Shown here piece after piece: positions 32,191-43,103 of a DNA stretch of 64,000 nucleotides. Both the position numbers and the translations under genes were made by a program. The notes beneath the pieces were generated by a model. That model was not told where the DNA came from, did not search any database, and saw only the letters and a program-made list of their open reading frames with translations. Source of the DNA: Calliopum simillimum (lineage: Eukaryota; Arthropoda; Insecta; Diptera; Lauxaniidae); contig OX638370.1 of assembly GCA_951812925.1 (NCBI GenBank), positions 120,294,897 through 120,358,896 of the forward strand, in the 5' to 3' direction. Every line of letters begins with the position of its first letter. Positions within the stretch are counted from its first letter, which is position 1.

Positions 32191-33111
32191 GGTGTAGTGT
32201 ATTTGAAGCGAGAATTTAAGCTGTGTGGAAGGCCTACCAAATTATTAGACCCAAAATTTATGATCATAGTGATATATTCACATTGAAAGTTAGGCAGCCA
32301 TTAAGGCTCTTGGCTTTTGGTATGTTGGGTTGGTGGATAGTGAAAATATGGTATTATTGTAAGTTCTTTACAATGTCAGCAAATGCGTCTGTTGATACGT
32401 AACGTAAACCAGCCTACCAATTTTTGTTTTACTTTTATACATTTAGAATTTTTTTGTTATTTTGTTGCTGTTTATTTTATAGCACTGAATAGTAGCCCAG
32501 GAAAATAAGACATTTTCTGCGAAAAAATTCCCAGTGGAAATTTTTCACCGGAATTGTCTTTATTTATGCATGATACACAAACTGTGAAAAGTCCATTGCA
32601 AAGTCGTGTGCGCATAAAAAGTTATTCGGGCTCAAAGGTCGCTAAAATCAGTTTTTTCCAAATATCTCGCTAATGCTAACTTTTACAAAAAAGTGTTGGT
32701 CTCCAATTTTGTAGCACAGGAAATTTCCTACAATAGTACGTTAAAAGTATTTGCGTACGACTTCTAGTTTAGGAAATCACCCAATTTAAAATGTTGTTAA
32801 CAGTTATGATATGAAATACTACCTATGAGTTCATATTAAAATATCTTACTTTTGCAATAACTCTTCAATGAGAAGTTGTGCTAACAAAATTAAAACGCCG
32901 TTTGAAAGATAATTTAATTTTCTATATACCGTACAAAATTTTTTTTTCGTACGGCTCATGACCTTAAAAACATTCTTGAATAACCGGTACGGCTTCGAAA
33001 TTACTGGTTTTTTAAGGATATCTGCGAATTGGTAGGTCCTACGATAAAAAGTTATGGGACAAAATTTGTAGAGAATTACAAGATCCGTCTGTCTGGCTGG
33101 TAGGTAAGCTA
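32191..33111. other. Spacer with repeat fragments
   Basis: No gene. At 32380-32490 there is a diverged piece of the foldback found at 24065-24884 (CAGCAAATGCGTCTGTTGAT, AACGTAAACCAGCCT). At 32640-32900, sequence such as AAATCAGTTTTTTCCAAATA resembles in theme the palindrome at 53413-54742. Confidence 0.45.
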
Positions 33112-33550
33112 GCAGAGCGAAAATGGCAGAACTGAAAAAAAAATGCCAGAATTATAGGGTAATTATAGGCTAATTTTGGGCCCAAACGCCGAATTTTAGG
33201 CTCCTCATTTAAAAAAAAAAAAAAGCTCTGCTAGCTTAAGTTTAAGCCAGCTACTTCGAGAAAACACATAAGGGACGTATATTGAACTAAAGTAAGTAGT
33301 TAATAATTATAGGCTAATTATAGGCTATTTAAATGCCCCATCGCCAAAAGAAAAGCTTTTCATTTAAAAAAAAATGGATCAAATCAATTTTCTTGAAATT
33401 AGGAACTTCGAATAACAACAATTCCAGAGATAAAAAAAGCAACAACAATAACAAATTTACTACTACTACAACAACAGTAATTATACATAAAAGTAGGTGT
33501 GAGTGAGCGGCCTGCGGCCGTTGCTCAGGATTTAAACCCGTCAGACATCC

Positions 33551-33733
33551 AACACCGGCTTCGCGGCGGCCTTCGGCCGCGGATCAGTCTTATACAAGCG
33601 CAGTAGCTACTTATTATTTAAAAAAAATAAAAATTTTTATTAAAAATTGCGCGCGCAATTTGACTAGCAAAACTATTTGTTGGATATATTATAGACTGAT
33701 CCGCGGCCGAAGGCCGTCGCGAAGCCGGTGTTG
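33551..33733. repeat. GC-rich hairpin inside the foldback
   Basis: Near-perfect inverted arms of about 42 bp (AACACCGGCTTCGCGGCGGC...GGATCAGTCT and its complement), each with an internal palindrome GGCCTTCGGCC, flank about 100 bp that includes GCGCGCGC. The arms are strongly GC-rich in an AT-rich region. A related palindrome, GGCCTGCGGCC, is at 33510-33520. Confidence 0.82.
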
Positions 33734-33770
33734 TTTTATGTAAAATTACTGTTGTTGTAGTAGTAGTAAA

Positions 33771-34381
33771 TAGGGGTCTGCACAAGACGTCTTGTTTGCG
33801 TTTTAAGACATTTCGTTTCAAGATACGTTATATTTTGTACCCCTTTTTTATTTATCAAATGCTCTATTTCAGTGTCGTGTGTAAATGTCTTGACAGAACT
33901 AGAATTTGAAAGAAAATAAACAAATACTGTGCTAATTTGTCTTGTTTGATTTGTTTCAGTTATTTTAGTTGCATACTGTAGTAGTAGTGTACCCTACTAA
34001 ATGCTAATGGTGTGATAAGAGTAGTTTATCGCTCTCTTCTTGTGCCTCTTTTTTGTTTACTCTCTCTCTCTCTCTGTCGCAAAAATGTACAATTCTGCAA
34101 GTGTTACCATATCATAAATTTTATTGTGGTTTCTCTACTCGTACGTTATACAGTGACCTGAAGTATTTGTTTTTATAAAATAGAGTTCACTGATGTATTT
34201 TTTAGAACCAAGTTTATTTTTCACACTGATAAAACAAGACAATGTAAATAGTGTCAAAATAAAATCAGTGTACACGATGATTTGAATCTTGAATTTTTTG
34301 GATCAAATGCATCAGTTCAGTGTAAAATGTGGGTGTAAAAAAAAGTACACTTTATTTCAAGATGTCTTGTGCAGACCCCTA
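33771..34381. mobile_element. hAT-like MITE with perfect 8-bp target duplication
   Basis: The inverted ends TAGGGGTCTGCACAAGAC (33771) and GTCTTGTGCAGACCCCTA (ending 34381) are perfect. They are flanked by identical GTAGTAAA at 33763-33770 and 34382-34389, the 8-bp duplication typical of hAT transposons. The 611-bp interior has no transposase. A (TC)n run is at 34061-34076. Confidence 0.88.
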
Positions 34382-34551
34382 GTAGTAAATTAGTTGTTAT
34401 TGTAGTAGTTTTTGTTGTTGTTGTTGTTTTTTTTTTCGTCTGAAATTGTTGTTATTCAAAGTTCCTTATTTCAAAAAAATTGATTTGGTCCATATTTTTT
34501 TTTAAATGAAAAGATTTTCTTTTGGCGATGGGGCATTTAAATAGCCTATAA

Positions 34552-35812
34552 CACTGTACTAGTTTTTGGGAACTTTTTTTTTGGTCTTGCAGAAGATTGG
34601 TCATTCTTACCTAATTCGGGTACGGGGAATTCAGTGGTGCTAACCGTTTTGCTGGATTGGTTCATCACCCCATACAAAAAGTTCAAATCAAAATTACGTC
34701 TAGAAAGAGGTGTTTTTTATAAAGAATCTCTTAATAACTTCTGATAAATCAATGATTTTTGTTCAGAAGTATATTTTCCAGTCCATGATGAATTAATATA
34801 CATTCGAATTGCTAACTTTGAGATCAATTTATTGGATATTTTTTTACTTTATCGTTAATTTTTTCAGAATTTTCTTCAAATTTTAATTTTTGCTCAGTCA
34901 TTTGTGGGTTTATTTACTAGAATAGAACTGACATTTGTCATATGATTTTGTTCTCTAAAAGATTGAAATTTCTGCAATAAAATAATAAAATTTAAAGTTT
35001 TTAGTTATCGGTCCGGAAATGGCCTTTGTTTGGATGTTATTGTAAGATATCCTGTTTTTAAAGGCTTATTACTCAGGATGTAGTGATCCAATTGAAAAAT
35101 AGTTTAAGTACGGCTTGTTAAAGGTAATTTTTGCTATCCGTAGTCATTAACAAAAATTAATTTTACTATTTGCTGTTTTTGTTATATAGTTTTTCATAAT
35201 CCTCAAAACAGTGAATTTTTAACTTTTGTGCAGGGATAACTCAGGATCCTGACGTGATAGAAAAAAACCAAGATCATAATCGGAATAAGAAGGTCCCGAT
35301 CCATCATAAATTGCTATAAAAACTGGGAACGGAAAACCATATTTGGACTGGACCGGGGTAGGGGCTTAAAAACATGGACCACCGCGGATCCTGGAAGCAT
35401 CCAATTTTTTATTACTCATAGTCCGACTTATGAGAAACTCAGATAAGTTTTTCGTACTCATATTTTCCATACTCAAGTCCGTCTAGCGCACACTCTGTAA
35501 GAAAATTCGGTAAAAATTAACTTTAAATTAAGAAGTTTCCGATGAATTGATAAAAAAATTAGCAACACCATTGCCAATTAATACATCCTGAACGGGAAAA
35601 CATACTTTTGATGAAAAATCATTGATTCACCATAATTTAATAAAAGATTCTGTATGAAAAACACCACTATCTAGACGAAATTTTGATTTGAACTTTTTGT
35701 ATGGGGCGATGAACCAATCCAGCAAAACGGTTAACACCACTGAATTCCCCATGCCCGAATTAGGTAAGAATGACCTATTTCTCGTCCGACCAAATTTTCA
35801 ACTAGTACAGTG
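34552..35812. mobile_element. CACTA-like MITE 1, TAA duplication
   Basis: The inverted termini CACTGTACTAGTT (34552) and CTAGTACAGTG (ending 35812) continue into arms of about 240 bp, e.g. GGTTCATCACCCCATACAAA / TTTGTATGGGGCGATGAACC. TAA flanks both ends (34549-34551, 35813-35815). The empty site is visible in the window: 35951-35985 reads CATTTAAATAGCCTATAATT then AGCCTATAATTA, exactly the two flanks joined through a single TAA. The 1261-bp interior lacks clear coding sequence. Confidence 0.88.
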
Positions 35813-35815
35813 TAA

Positions 35816-36387
35816 TTAGCCTATAATTATTGAATACTTTCTTTAGTACAAAATGTTTTTTATTTTCAAAATCGCTTTGCTAGCTTAAACTTAACCTAGC
35901 AGAATCTTTTTTTTTTTGTAAATGGAAAGCTTTTTTTTTTGGTGATTGGGCATTTAAATAGCCTATAATTAGCCTATAATTATTAACTACTTACTTTAGT
36001 AGCTGGCTTAAACTTAAGCTAGCAGAGCTTTTTTTTTTTTTTAAATGAGGAGCCTAAAATTCGGCGTTTGGGCCCAAAATTAGCCTATAATTACCCTATA
36101 ATTCTGGCATTTTTTTTTCAGTTCTGCCATTTTCGCTCTGCTAGCTTAATGTACCTTGGCTGGGTGTCTGTCTGTCTGTGGAAATATTGTTTTACGGGAA
36201 AACTGAGCAAGATCATTTGGTGAAATTTTGGACACTAGCCTTGTCGTAAAAGTTAGCTCGTGGGATTGAAAATGAGCAAAATCGGTTAACGGACACGCCT
36301 ACCGCCCATACAAAAAATATATTCAAAATGCATATTTAGGAGTATTTTTCACGAGAAGGCAATCTAAGGACGGCAAGATTAAGCTCC
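35816..36387. other. Right part of the foldback and join to a DINE-like 3' part
   Basis: Foldback arm copies occupy the stretch up to about 36150. A GTCTGTCTGTCTG run at about 36165-36178 and TTTTACGGGAAAACTGAGCA then mark the start of a DINE-like repeat that lacks its 5' end. Confidence 0.55.
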
Positions 36388-36930
36388 GAGCAAAAACTAG
36401 GTGAACTCGGACAAGAGGGCGGCACCTCCCATATAAGCAAAAGTTTCAAAATGCTATACAGAAAGTGAGTTTCGACATAATCAAACTAAATTTCACTTAA
36501 ACATTAACAGTTATAAATGCAAAATGAGCAAAAACTAGACAAAATCATTCTTTATGGCGTGATATCTCCCCTATAAGCAAAATCTTCAAATTTGTATACT
36601 CAAAATTTGTTTTGAGATAACCCGACTATGTTTCAGCCAGGCAGTAAAAATAGTAAAGGCCAGCTCTGAGCAAAAAATAGGCGACCTTGGGGAAGAGGGC
36701 GTGGCTCCTGCTATATAAGCAATATCTTCAAAATGATAAACTGAAAACGTTGTTCGAGGTAATCCAACCAAATTTTACTCAGACACTGAATACAGTAAGT
36801 GCAACCATGAGCAAAAGCTATGTGAATTCTGACAAGAGGTCGTGGCACCTCCCGTACAAGCAAAATTTTCCAAATACTGCAGTGTGGGGTATTTAATGTT
36901 TGGCCAGGCCAAAGGTAACACCCTTACTAG
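36388..36930 (+). repeat. Four ~140-bp tandem modules and terminal hairpin of a second DINE-like copy
   Basis: GAGCAAAAxxT module starts lie at 36388, 36525, 36668 and 36809 (spacing 137, 143, 141). Each module carries GACAAGAGGGCG(T)GGC-like and CCTCCC(A/G)TATAAGC-like blocks. The array ends in TTTGGCCAGGCCAAAGG at about 36898-36914 and AACACCCTTACTAGTTG, as at 26340-26370. Confidence 0.78.
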
Positions 36931-37372
36931 TTGAAGTTATTATTATATTTATTTTTTTTGATACTTTTGAGGTTATAGCTTGAAGCCTTATTCTTTTACT
37001 TTAATTCTGGTTTAAATTATATCGATATCTGTTTCCTTTTTTTTGAATTATTTTAACTGAAAAGATGAAATAAAAGCATAAACCCACGGTTTTAAAAAAA
37101 AAATGTTTTAATTATTATTTGACCAATTGGTAGTTTTTATATATATTTTTGTTATGTTCTAGAGCTTAAACATATGTACTTGTTTATGAAAAAACAAAAG
37201 TTAAATCAAAGCTGTTGAAATATTTTGCAAGCCGTAAGTTCTTTTGAAGTTACGATTAAAAGAATGCCGCTCAGCGTGGTGCAGAAAGAAGTTAAGGATA
37301 AAGTATAAACTTATTTATAGATACTATAAGTTTTATAAACTTATGTATTCCAATTTTTTTATATATTGAGTG
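36931..37372. other. Spacer
   Basis: No feature recognised. Confidence 0.4.
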
Positions 37373-38255
37373 TACAACTTAAAAACCGGAATTTTTTAGC
37401 GAAATTTGATGCTTTATTGTGGAAAAATGTCACAATATATTTTATTCAAAGTATTGTCCATTGGAAGCTACAATATATCCCCATCTTTCAGGCAATTTAT
37501 GAATTCCATCCCAAAAAAATTGCGCCGGCTTGGCGGCCAAAAATGAATAGAGCCAATTTTCGATATCTTGAACTTAAGTGAAGCGTATTCCTGATAGGGC
37601 ATTCTGCATCGATCGGAACAGATGGTAGTCTGATGGCTATAAAGCGGGTGAGGCAAAATTTTCCATCCGTTGTTTTCCGTTGTTTTCCAGGTAATTTTTG
37701 ACTGGGGCAGCAATATGTGGCCGAGCGTTATCGTGGTGGAAAATGATTGACTCATGTCTGGTCGCATACGTTGGCCGCTCTGCCTGGATTTTCTGCTTCA
37801 ATTGGATCAATTGTTGACGATAGAATTGAGCATTAATGGTTCGGCCACCTGGCAACAGCTCATAATGGATCACACCTAGCTGGTCCTGACCAGGACGTTC
37901 TTTGTCTTCGACATCAAAATAACCACTTTTAAACCATCGAAACCACTCACGACAGCTTGATTCAGCTGGAGCATAGTCCCCATAAACTTCTACAAGAACG
38001 CGATGACTTTCGGCAGCTGTTTTCTTTGCAAAAAATGACCCACTAGAACCCCCCCGCAAATGCTGTCTTTTTCTCCAATTTTCGAAGTTATTCATCGTGA
38101 AAAATAATAATGATGCACACAAGATAAAATTGTTTTGTTGACTGATTTTGACAGCTGTCAAATGTACCTTTAAAATGACATATATATAAAGTTCGAGCTT
38201 TCACGATATTTGTTAGTACGGACATCCATCGTCAAATTCCGGTTTTTAAGTTGTA
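37373..38255 (-). mobile_element. Internally deleted mariner element
   Basis: Inverted termini TACAACTTAAAAACCGGAAT (37373) and its complement ending at 38255 delimit 883 bp, against about 1.3 kb for a full mariner. On the minus strand a frame from ATG near 38094 reads MNNFENW, FFAKKTAAESHR and YGDYAPAESSCREWFRWFKS (the N-terminal HTH region), then DKERPGQ is joined in frame to DQLGVIHYELL and IIFHHDNARPHIA. The first catalytic aspartate (GDEKW block) is missing; the second (HHDNARPH) is kept. A frameshift follows ENNG. The product would bind DNA but not cut it. Confidence 0.9.
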
Positions 38256-39816
38256 ATTTATAAAATTATTTTCCATAAAGTTATTCTAAGCCAAAAACGT
38301 TTAACTTCTAAACCAAAATTGTTATGAACTATGTATAAATTTTATACCAAAATTGTATAAAAACTCTTGACAAAACGTTCTGTCATCGAATACACTCAAA
38401 ATTTAGCATTTGTGGAAAAATCATTTTGCGCAGCAGTTCAAAGTGAAAATTGTTAAAAATAAATAACTTCAAAGTAACTCAGAGTTAGAAAAAATAAATT
38501 GCTTACTTATTATAAGTAAAATAAAGAGTATTGGAATATGTTCATTGTGTATGCGTAAAACGCTCTCATTTGTCGTACGCTTTCGCTTGTTGTAATGAAC
38601 AATTTTTTACTCAAAATTCCAATTTCTGATTTGAAAAAATTTATGTTCAATTTCATATAATTGTTATAAGTATAAAAATGTTAGCAATTTGGTAGCACTG
38701 AATGCTGAAGCCTTATGCAAAAATGCAACCCTGGTTCTAACATAAAAATCTGCTACTTCTGTAACTTTCCTTTTTTTTGAGCCGCTGGAAGAGTAACACG
38801 ACCAAATTTAACTTCATAAAATTCAAATTTAATTTTGTAGAATTTCAGCTAAATTTACAATCCAAATAAAAGAATTCAAATGAAAATTGCATGATTTTAA
38901 AAATTTTATACAAATCTTAAAATTTAAAGTCACACTTCAATTCACAAAGTTTTTCTTATAGAGAACAAATAAATTGTTCGTGAAACAAAATTTTAATGAA
39001 TGTTAAAATATTAAAGTCTTCACAGCGAATATAAACGAAAATTAAGGTAATTTTTGTTATCTTGAACACACGTATCAGACATTTCTAAATTAAAAGTTTT
39101 TAACCTCAATATAGCACATACATCGTGCACTCACTTGACTCAAAGAGAATTGACAAGTTTGGAATTCTCATTGCAAAAACATTTTCGTAAAAACGTTTCC
39201 GAGATTCTTCCTTAAAACTCGAGATTTTTTCACCAAATTATAAAATGCAAATAAAATAAAAACTTTGTAAAGTTTTCACGGCATATGAGAATTAATTTGC
39301 ATAATAAATTTCAGATTTTTAGATCCCATTGGCGGTAAAAGTTACTATCGGTTGTTCGGCATCAAAAACACCAAAGAAGAAATAAGGCAAAGAGTTGGTT
39401 GAAACCGTATTGAAAGCGTGGGTTGAAGTCCCATAAACGTCGCGTCGAAGTCATTTTAAAATCGCGTTTAAATTGTTTAAAATAGATAATGCTTAAACCT
39501 GAATTAAAAAGATCAAGTCAAAATTGAATAAAAAGTGGTGGTTTATTTGAAAAAAAAAAATTTGGCTAAGGAAATCATTAAAAAAATTGCATGTAATATA
39601 AGAATTTAAAAATTGTGAAAAAAATCAACTTCTTGCCGGTACTTACTTATATACATACATATCGGTAAAATTTGGTTACAATGAAAATTTCGTAGAAAGA
39701 AAAATACTTAAAAGAAAAAAAGGACTAAAAAGGAAATGAGAAGTCTCTATATACCTACAGTACTCGATAAGTTAATAATTTAGTTGCGAAATAAAAAAAA
39801 TGTATTAGATCAATAA
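38256..39816. other. Spacer with a possible antisense serpin-exon remnant
   Basis: On the minus strand at about 39447-39321 a frame reads YGTSTHAFNTVSTNSL, PYFFFGVFDAEQPIVTF and TANGI-stop. The order hydrophobic FFF strand, short acidic turn, IVTF strand and early stop resembles the last strands of a serpin (compare NPFFFFIIKEGNILAAG in serpin C). No matching upstream exons were found. The rest of the interval has no recognisable feature. Confidence 0.35.
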
Positions 39817-41057
39817 CACTATGCTAGTCGGAAATTCTAACATTGATGGGACCCATGTAGTGAACATAATTCGGGCATGCTAATTTCAATGGTCTTAGTC
39901 ATTTTTATGGTTTCGCTCTTGCTTTCGAGACATTCAGATTTGTAAATGTGACTAAAAAAAAATAAATTTTAATAAAAAACAGGTTTTTTCCATTTTAACC
40001 ATTTTCTCAACAGATACCTATTTCAGTTTGGTTAAACTTTTCACTTTTGCAACCTATTGAGTGTTCGCGTCCACAAAAAGTGCAGCAAAATCCTAAAAGA
40101 AATCTTTTTTGTAAAAGCTTTGTGTTTTTTACATGGAAATAGTTTTTTTTTTGTCAAATTTATTCTACTTCTGATGCTTCTTCTTCACTTGTTTTAGTTC
40201 CTTGGCTGAGGCAATCTACTGTCGTTGCGATAACTTGAGGCGTCATATTATCATATCTAAACAATTTTGTGTAATTTCGATGCGAAAACACATTTAATGT
40301 TTGAAACGATTCTCCAGATGCTTTTTAATGCTTTCCAGTGATGGTTACAAATATTCACTAATTGGAATGGGAATAATTCCTGAATGTGGCATTTGCAACT
40401 GAATAAATTTTGTTGGATCGCATTCCAATTGTTGTTTTTTCATTCTGTCGATTCCATTACTAGAAGCACGCATAACATTCTTCTGGATCATGTATCAAGC
40501 ATCCTGTACATATAATAGATGGGGCCCACTTTGCATTAACTATACGTATATGTTCACCAAAGTATAAATGATACACTTCTGTGCTTCCTACCAAGCTTGC
40601 TTAACAGACTAATGAATTTTCCACAAACACTACATTGTATAATTTCGCACAATTATTCTTTTTTTTAGATTTTAAACTTTTATATGACCAACTTATAAAA
40701 TTATGCATATACATTCGAACAAATGATTGATATTCGTCGTTCAACGTTGGAATGTCATTAAAAAATCAAGAAAGAGTATTGGAAACAGAATAAGTTTGGA
40801 AAAAAATATTATTTGCACATAAAAAAACTCCTAATTTTGGCTATAAAAAACATATTTTTAAAATTTTGCTGCACTCGGCCAAACTGAATCTATTGAAAAA
40901 ATTGTTGAAATGAAAAGAAAACATGTTTTTTGTTAAAAACTTTTTTTAGTCACATTTTCAAACCTGAATAATATCTGAAGAGCCAAACCATAAAAATGAC
41001 TATGTCCATTGAAATCAGCGTGCCCGAATTATGTTTACTACATGGGTCCTATCAATG
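39817..41057 (-). mobile_element. CACTA-like element 2 with decayed coding remnant
   Basis: The left terminus CACTATGCTAGTCGGAAATT follows TAA (39814-39816). The inner inverted arms of about 200 bp (ACATTGATGGGACCCATGTA ... and complement) end at about 41057, where the outermost right end is replaced by the next element. On the minus strand at 40640-40160 a broken frame contains YHLYFGEHI, ICTGCLIHDPEECYACF-stop (40524-40461), FIQLQMPHSGIIPIPISEYL-stop and TPQVIATTVDCLSQGTK. The CxxC...CYAC pattern suggests a zinc-binding segment. The same segment is in element 3. The protein family is unknown to me. Confidence 0.7.
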
Positions 41058-43103
41058 CACTATAGGTCAAAAGGCACACTTTTTGGGCCAAAATTCATAA
41101 CGTCCATATTATCATGTATACCAACTGCAAATGTAGTTTTTATGTTGACTCTAGACTAAAATAACAATTCTGAAAAAAACTTAGCCCTTGGACTACCGGG
41201 TCAAAAATGGCACGTAATTAATTCTCTAAATTAATAACACATACCAGCAAGGTTTTTTTTCTTTCAAAAATTTCCAAAGTAACTTCATGCGCTGAATCCG
41301 AATCCGAAGTCAAAATTGACTCATCACCTCAGGATTTGGAGATATTTAAAGTCAAACTTGTGAAAAATGGCTATTTTTGAGGTTCGATGCAAACTGCACG
41401 AAATTTTCGTTATTTTTTTACTAAATGTATCACGTAGTTCTATTCTGTTTCTTCAAATTTTTTTTTTTTTTTGTATTGTATGGCACTTTTTAAGACCTCG
41501 TTTTGAAGGTAAAAAATGGTACTCAGTAATGAATTATGCAAAAAAAAAAAAAAAAAAAAATGTGCAGTCTACAACTGACCTCAAAAGTAACAAAAGTACT
41601 AGTTTTTCCTATATTAACCTCAAATATCTCTATTTTTCAAAAAACCTAATGCAAAAATTATACGCACTTTCACCCAAGTTACTTGGACTGGTAGTATCTT
41701 CAGTATTTTCTTATAAGAAATTGAAAAACAGCTTCTTCGTTTTCTTTTTTTGTCTGTTTTTTGCAACCAGACTTCGAATTAATCGGAATTGCGGAAGAAA
41801 AGTTACCTTACCAAAAAATGTAGGGTAAGGGAGGGAAATATGGACCACCAATCTTTCTTTTTTAAATAAAACTCAAAAAATATAAAACAAAACAATTAAT
41901 TTTATGCCATTCATAAAAGGAAACAATTTACCTTTATTCTGATTCTTTTTAGATCAATATCTCATCAGGATAAAGAAAAAAAATTAAAAAACTGAAAATA
42001 CTCAAAATGAAGATAAAAAAAAAGTGTAGTGTTATATGGACTATATAGTTCATATTGCTCCACATGTTTATTTGGTACAGAACTTGCATATAAAAATGTC
42101 ACTTCCACAGTAGGCACATTTTTCATGACTGCAAGAACGTCAGATTACACATTCAACCCAAAATTTGCCACGGCGATCTTCTGAGTAAAAGGCATTACAT
42201 TATATGCATTTTTCATCTTTTTTTTTCTTTGAAATTAACGAATTACAAATAATGACCATCAGACTCGTCATGAAAACTGCAGCTAGATTCCCCATCTGAA
42301 AAAGATGATAAATACATTTGTTTTTGAGGCTTTTTTCTTTGGTGGTCCATGTTACCCACATCACGTGTTGGTGAAATAAATGGTTTTTTATCAAAAAGTC
42401 TTGTGGTTAATGAACTTATTTGTGCTAATAAATTATAAATAGTATTCACTGACTTTATATAATTTACCATTTATTTAAAAATGCGATGTCTTTGAAGTGA
42501 AATAATGAAATATACTTAATAGAAAAAATTATCACTGATCTTTTTTTTAGAAAAAACCACTTTGCAGAAACATGCGACTTCACCGAACGCTTAAATTGTA
42601 CTAACTTAAGCTTTAGGTATTGGTTTAGAGTTTGAACATAAATAACGGTATATCCTATGAACGCAGTGGAAAATAACCATGTGGTTCATATTGCCCACGT
42701 AGTCCATATTTCCCTCCCTTACCCTATTAAAAAAAAAAAAATGGGCAAATCGGGCGTCTATATTTCTTAATAGCATTAACAACAGCATTAATGTTTTGAA
42801 CAATATTACATAACATCAACAATTTTATCCATTTTTAGTTTAGAAAAAAACAAATTATTTTGACTACTTTTTATGAATTGAAAAAAAGAGGCAAAATTAC
42901 GACTTTTTTGCGTTATCTCAGTAAAATTCAAATGCATCAACTTTGACATATTGCTGAGGAACGAAAAATTATTTTTCCCCAAAGCAAAAAACACTTTTAT
43001 TTCTAGTGTAGTATTTTCCGTTACACTGCATCAACAAAAACTCAGTAGCTACACTTGTAAAAATTGAATTTTTGCCAAAAAGTGTGCCTTTTGACCTATA
43101 GTG
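41058..43103. mobile_element. 2-kb inverted-terminus element containing a pogo-like insertion
   Basis: The termini (ATG)CACTATAGGTCAAAAGGCAC at 41055 and its complement ending GTGCCTTTTGACCTATAGTG at 43103 are perfect over more than 25 bp, including CTTTTTGG. The internal segment at 41380-41815 recurs in the opposite orientation at 46975-47410. No target duplication is clear. An open frame at 41367-41828 is low-complexity and I do not call it. Confidence 0.7.
41823..42724 (-). mobile_element. Pogo-like element 2 with PHD-like zinc-finger remnant
   Basis: The inverted termini GGGTAAGGGAGGGAAATATG (41823) and its complement ending at 42724 are flanked by TA on both sides. On the minus strand at about 42220-42090 a broken frame reads KCI-stop-CNAFYSEDRRGKFWVEC then RSCSHEKCAYCGSDIFICKFC. 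The CxxC...WVxC...CSHEKC...CxxC spacing resembles, from memory, the C-terminal PHD-like finger of insect pogo-family transposases. The stops and the absence of a DDE core make it non-autonomous. Confidence 0.7.

Larger units (their letters stand above)
33112..36150. repeat. Large nested foldback element (~3 kb)
   Basis: Outer arms are reverse complements: 33112-33255 (AAGCTAGCAGAGCGAAAATG ... TTTAAGCCAGCTACT) and about 35995-36150. A further arm segment, TAGGCTATTTAAATGCCCCA at 33319-33342, occurs inverted twice on the right, at about 34528-34548 and 35949-35968, so at least three arm copies exist. A TTACTACTACTACAACAACA block at 33460-33480 is inverted at 33746-33769. Insertions inside it are described separately. 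Removing the hAT-like and CACTA-like insertions restores continuous arm sequence. Confidence 0.82.

Noticed and set aside
33500..33740. GC-rich structured segment as a possible tRNA or other RNA gene
   Set aside because: It folds as a simple long hairpin and has no cloverleaf, box A or box B.
41367..41828. Open frame of 153 codons on the plus strand
   Set aside because: Low-complexity Phe/Lys runs from poly-T and poly-A tracts inside a transposable element; the opposite-orientation copy at 46975-47410 does not keep the frame.
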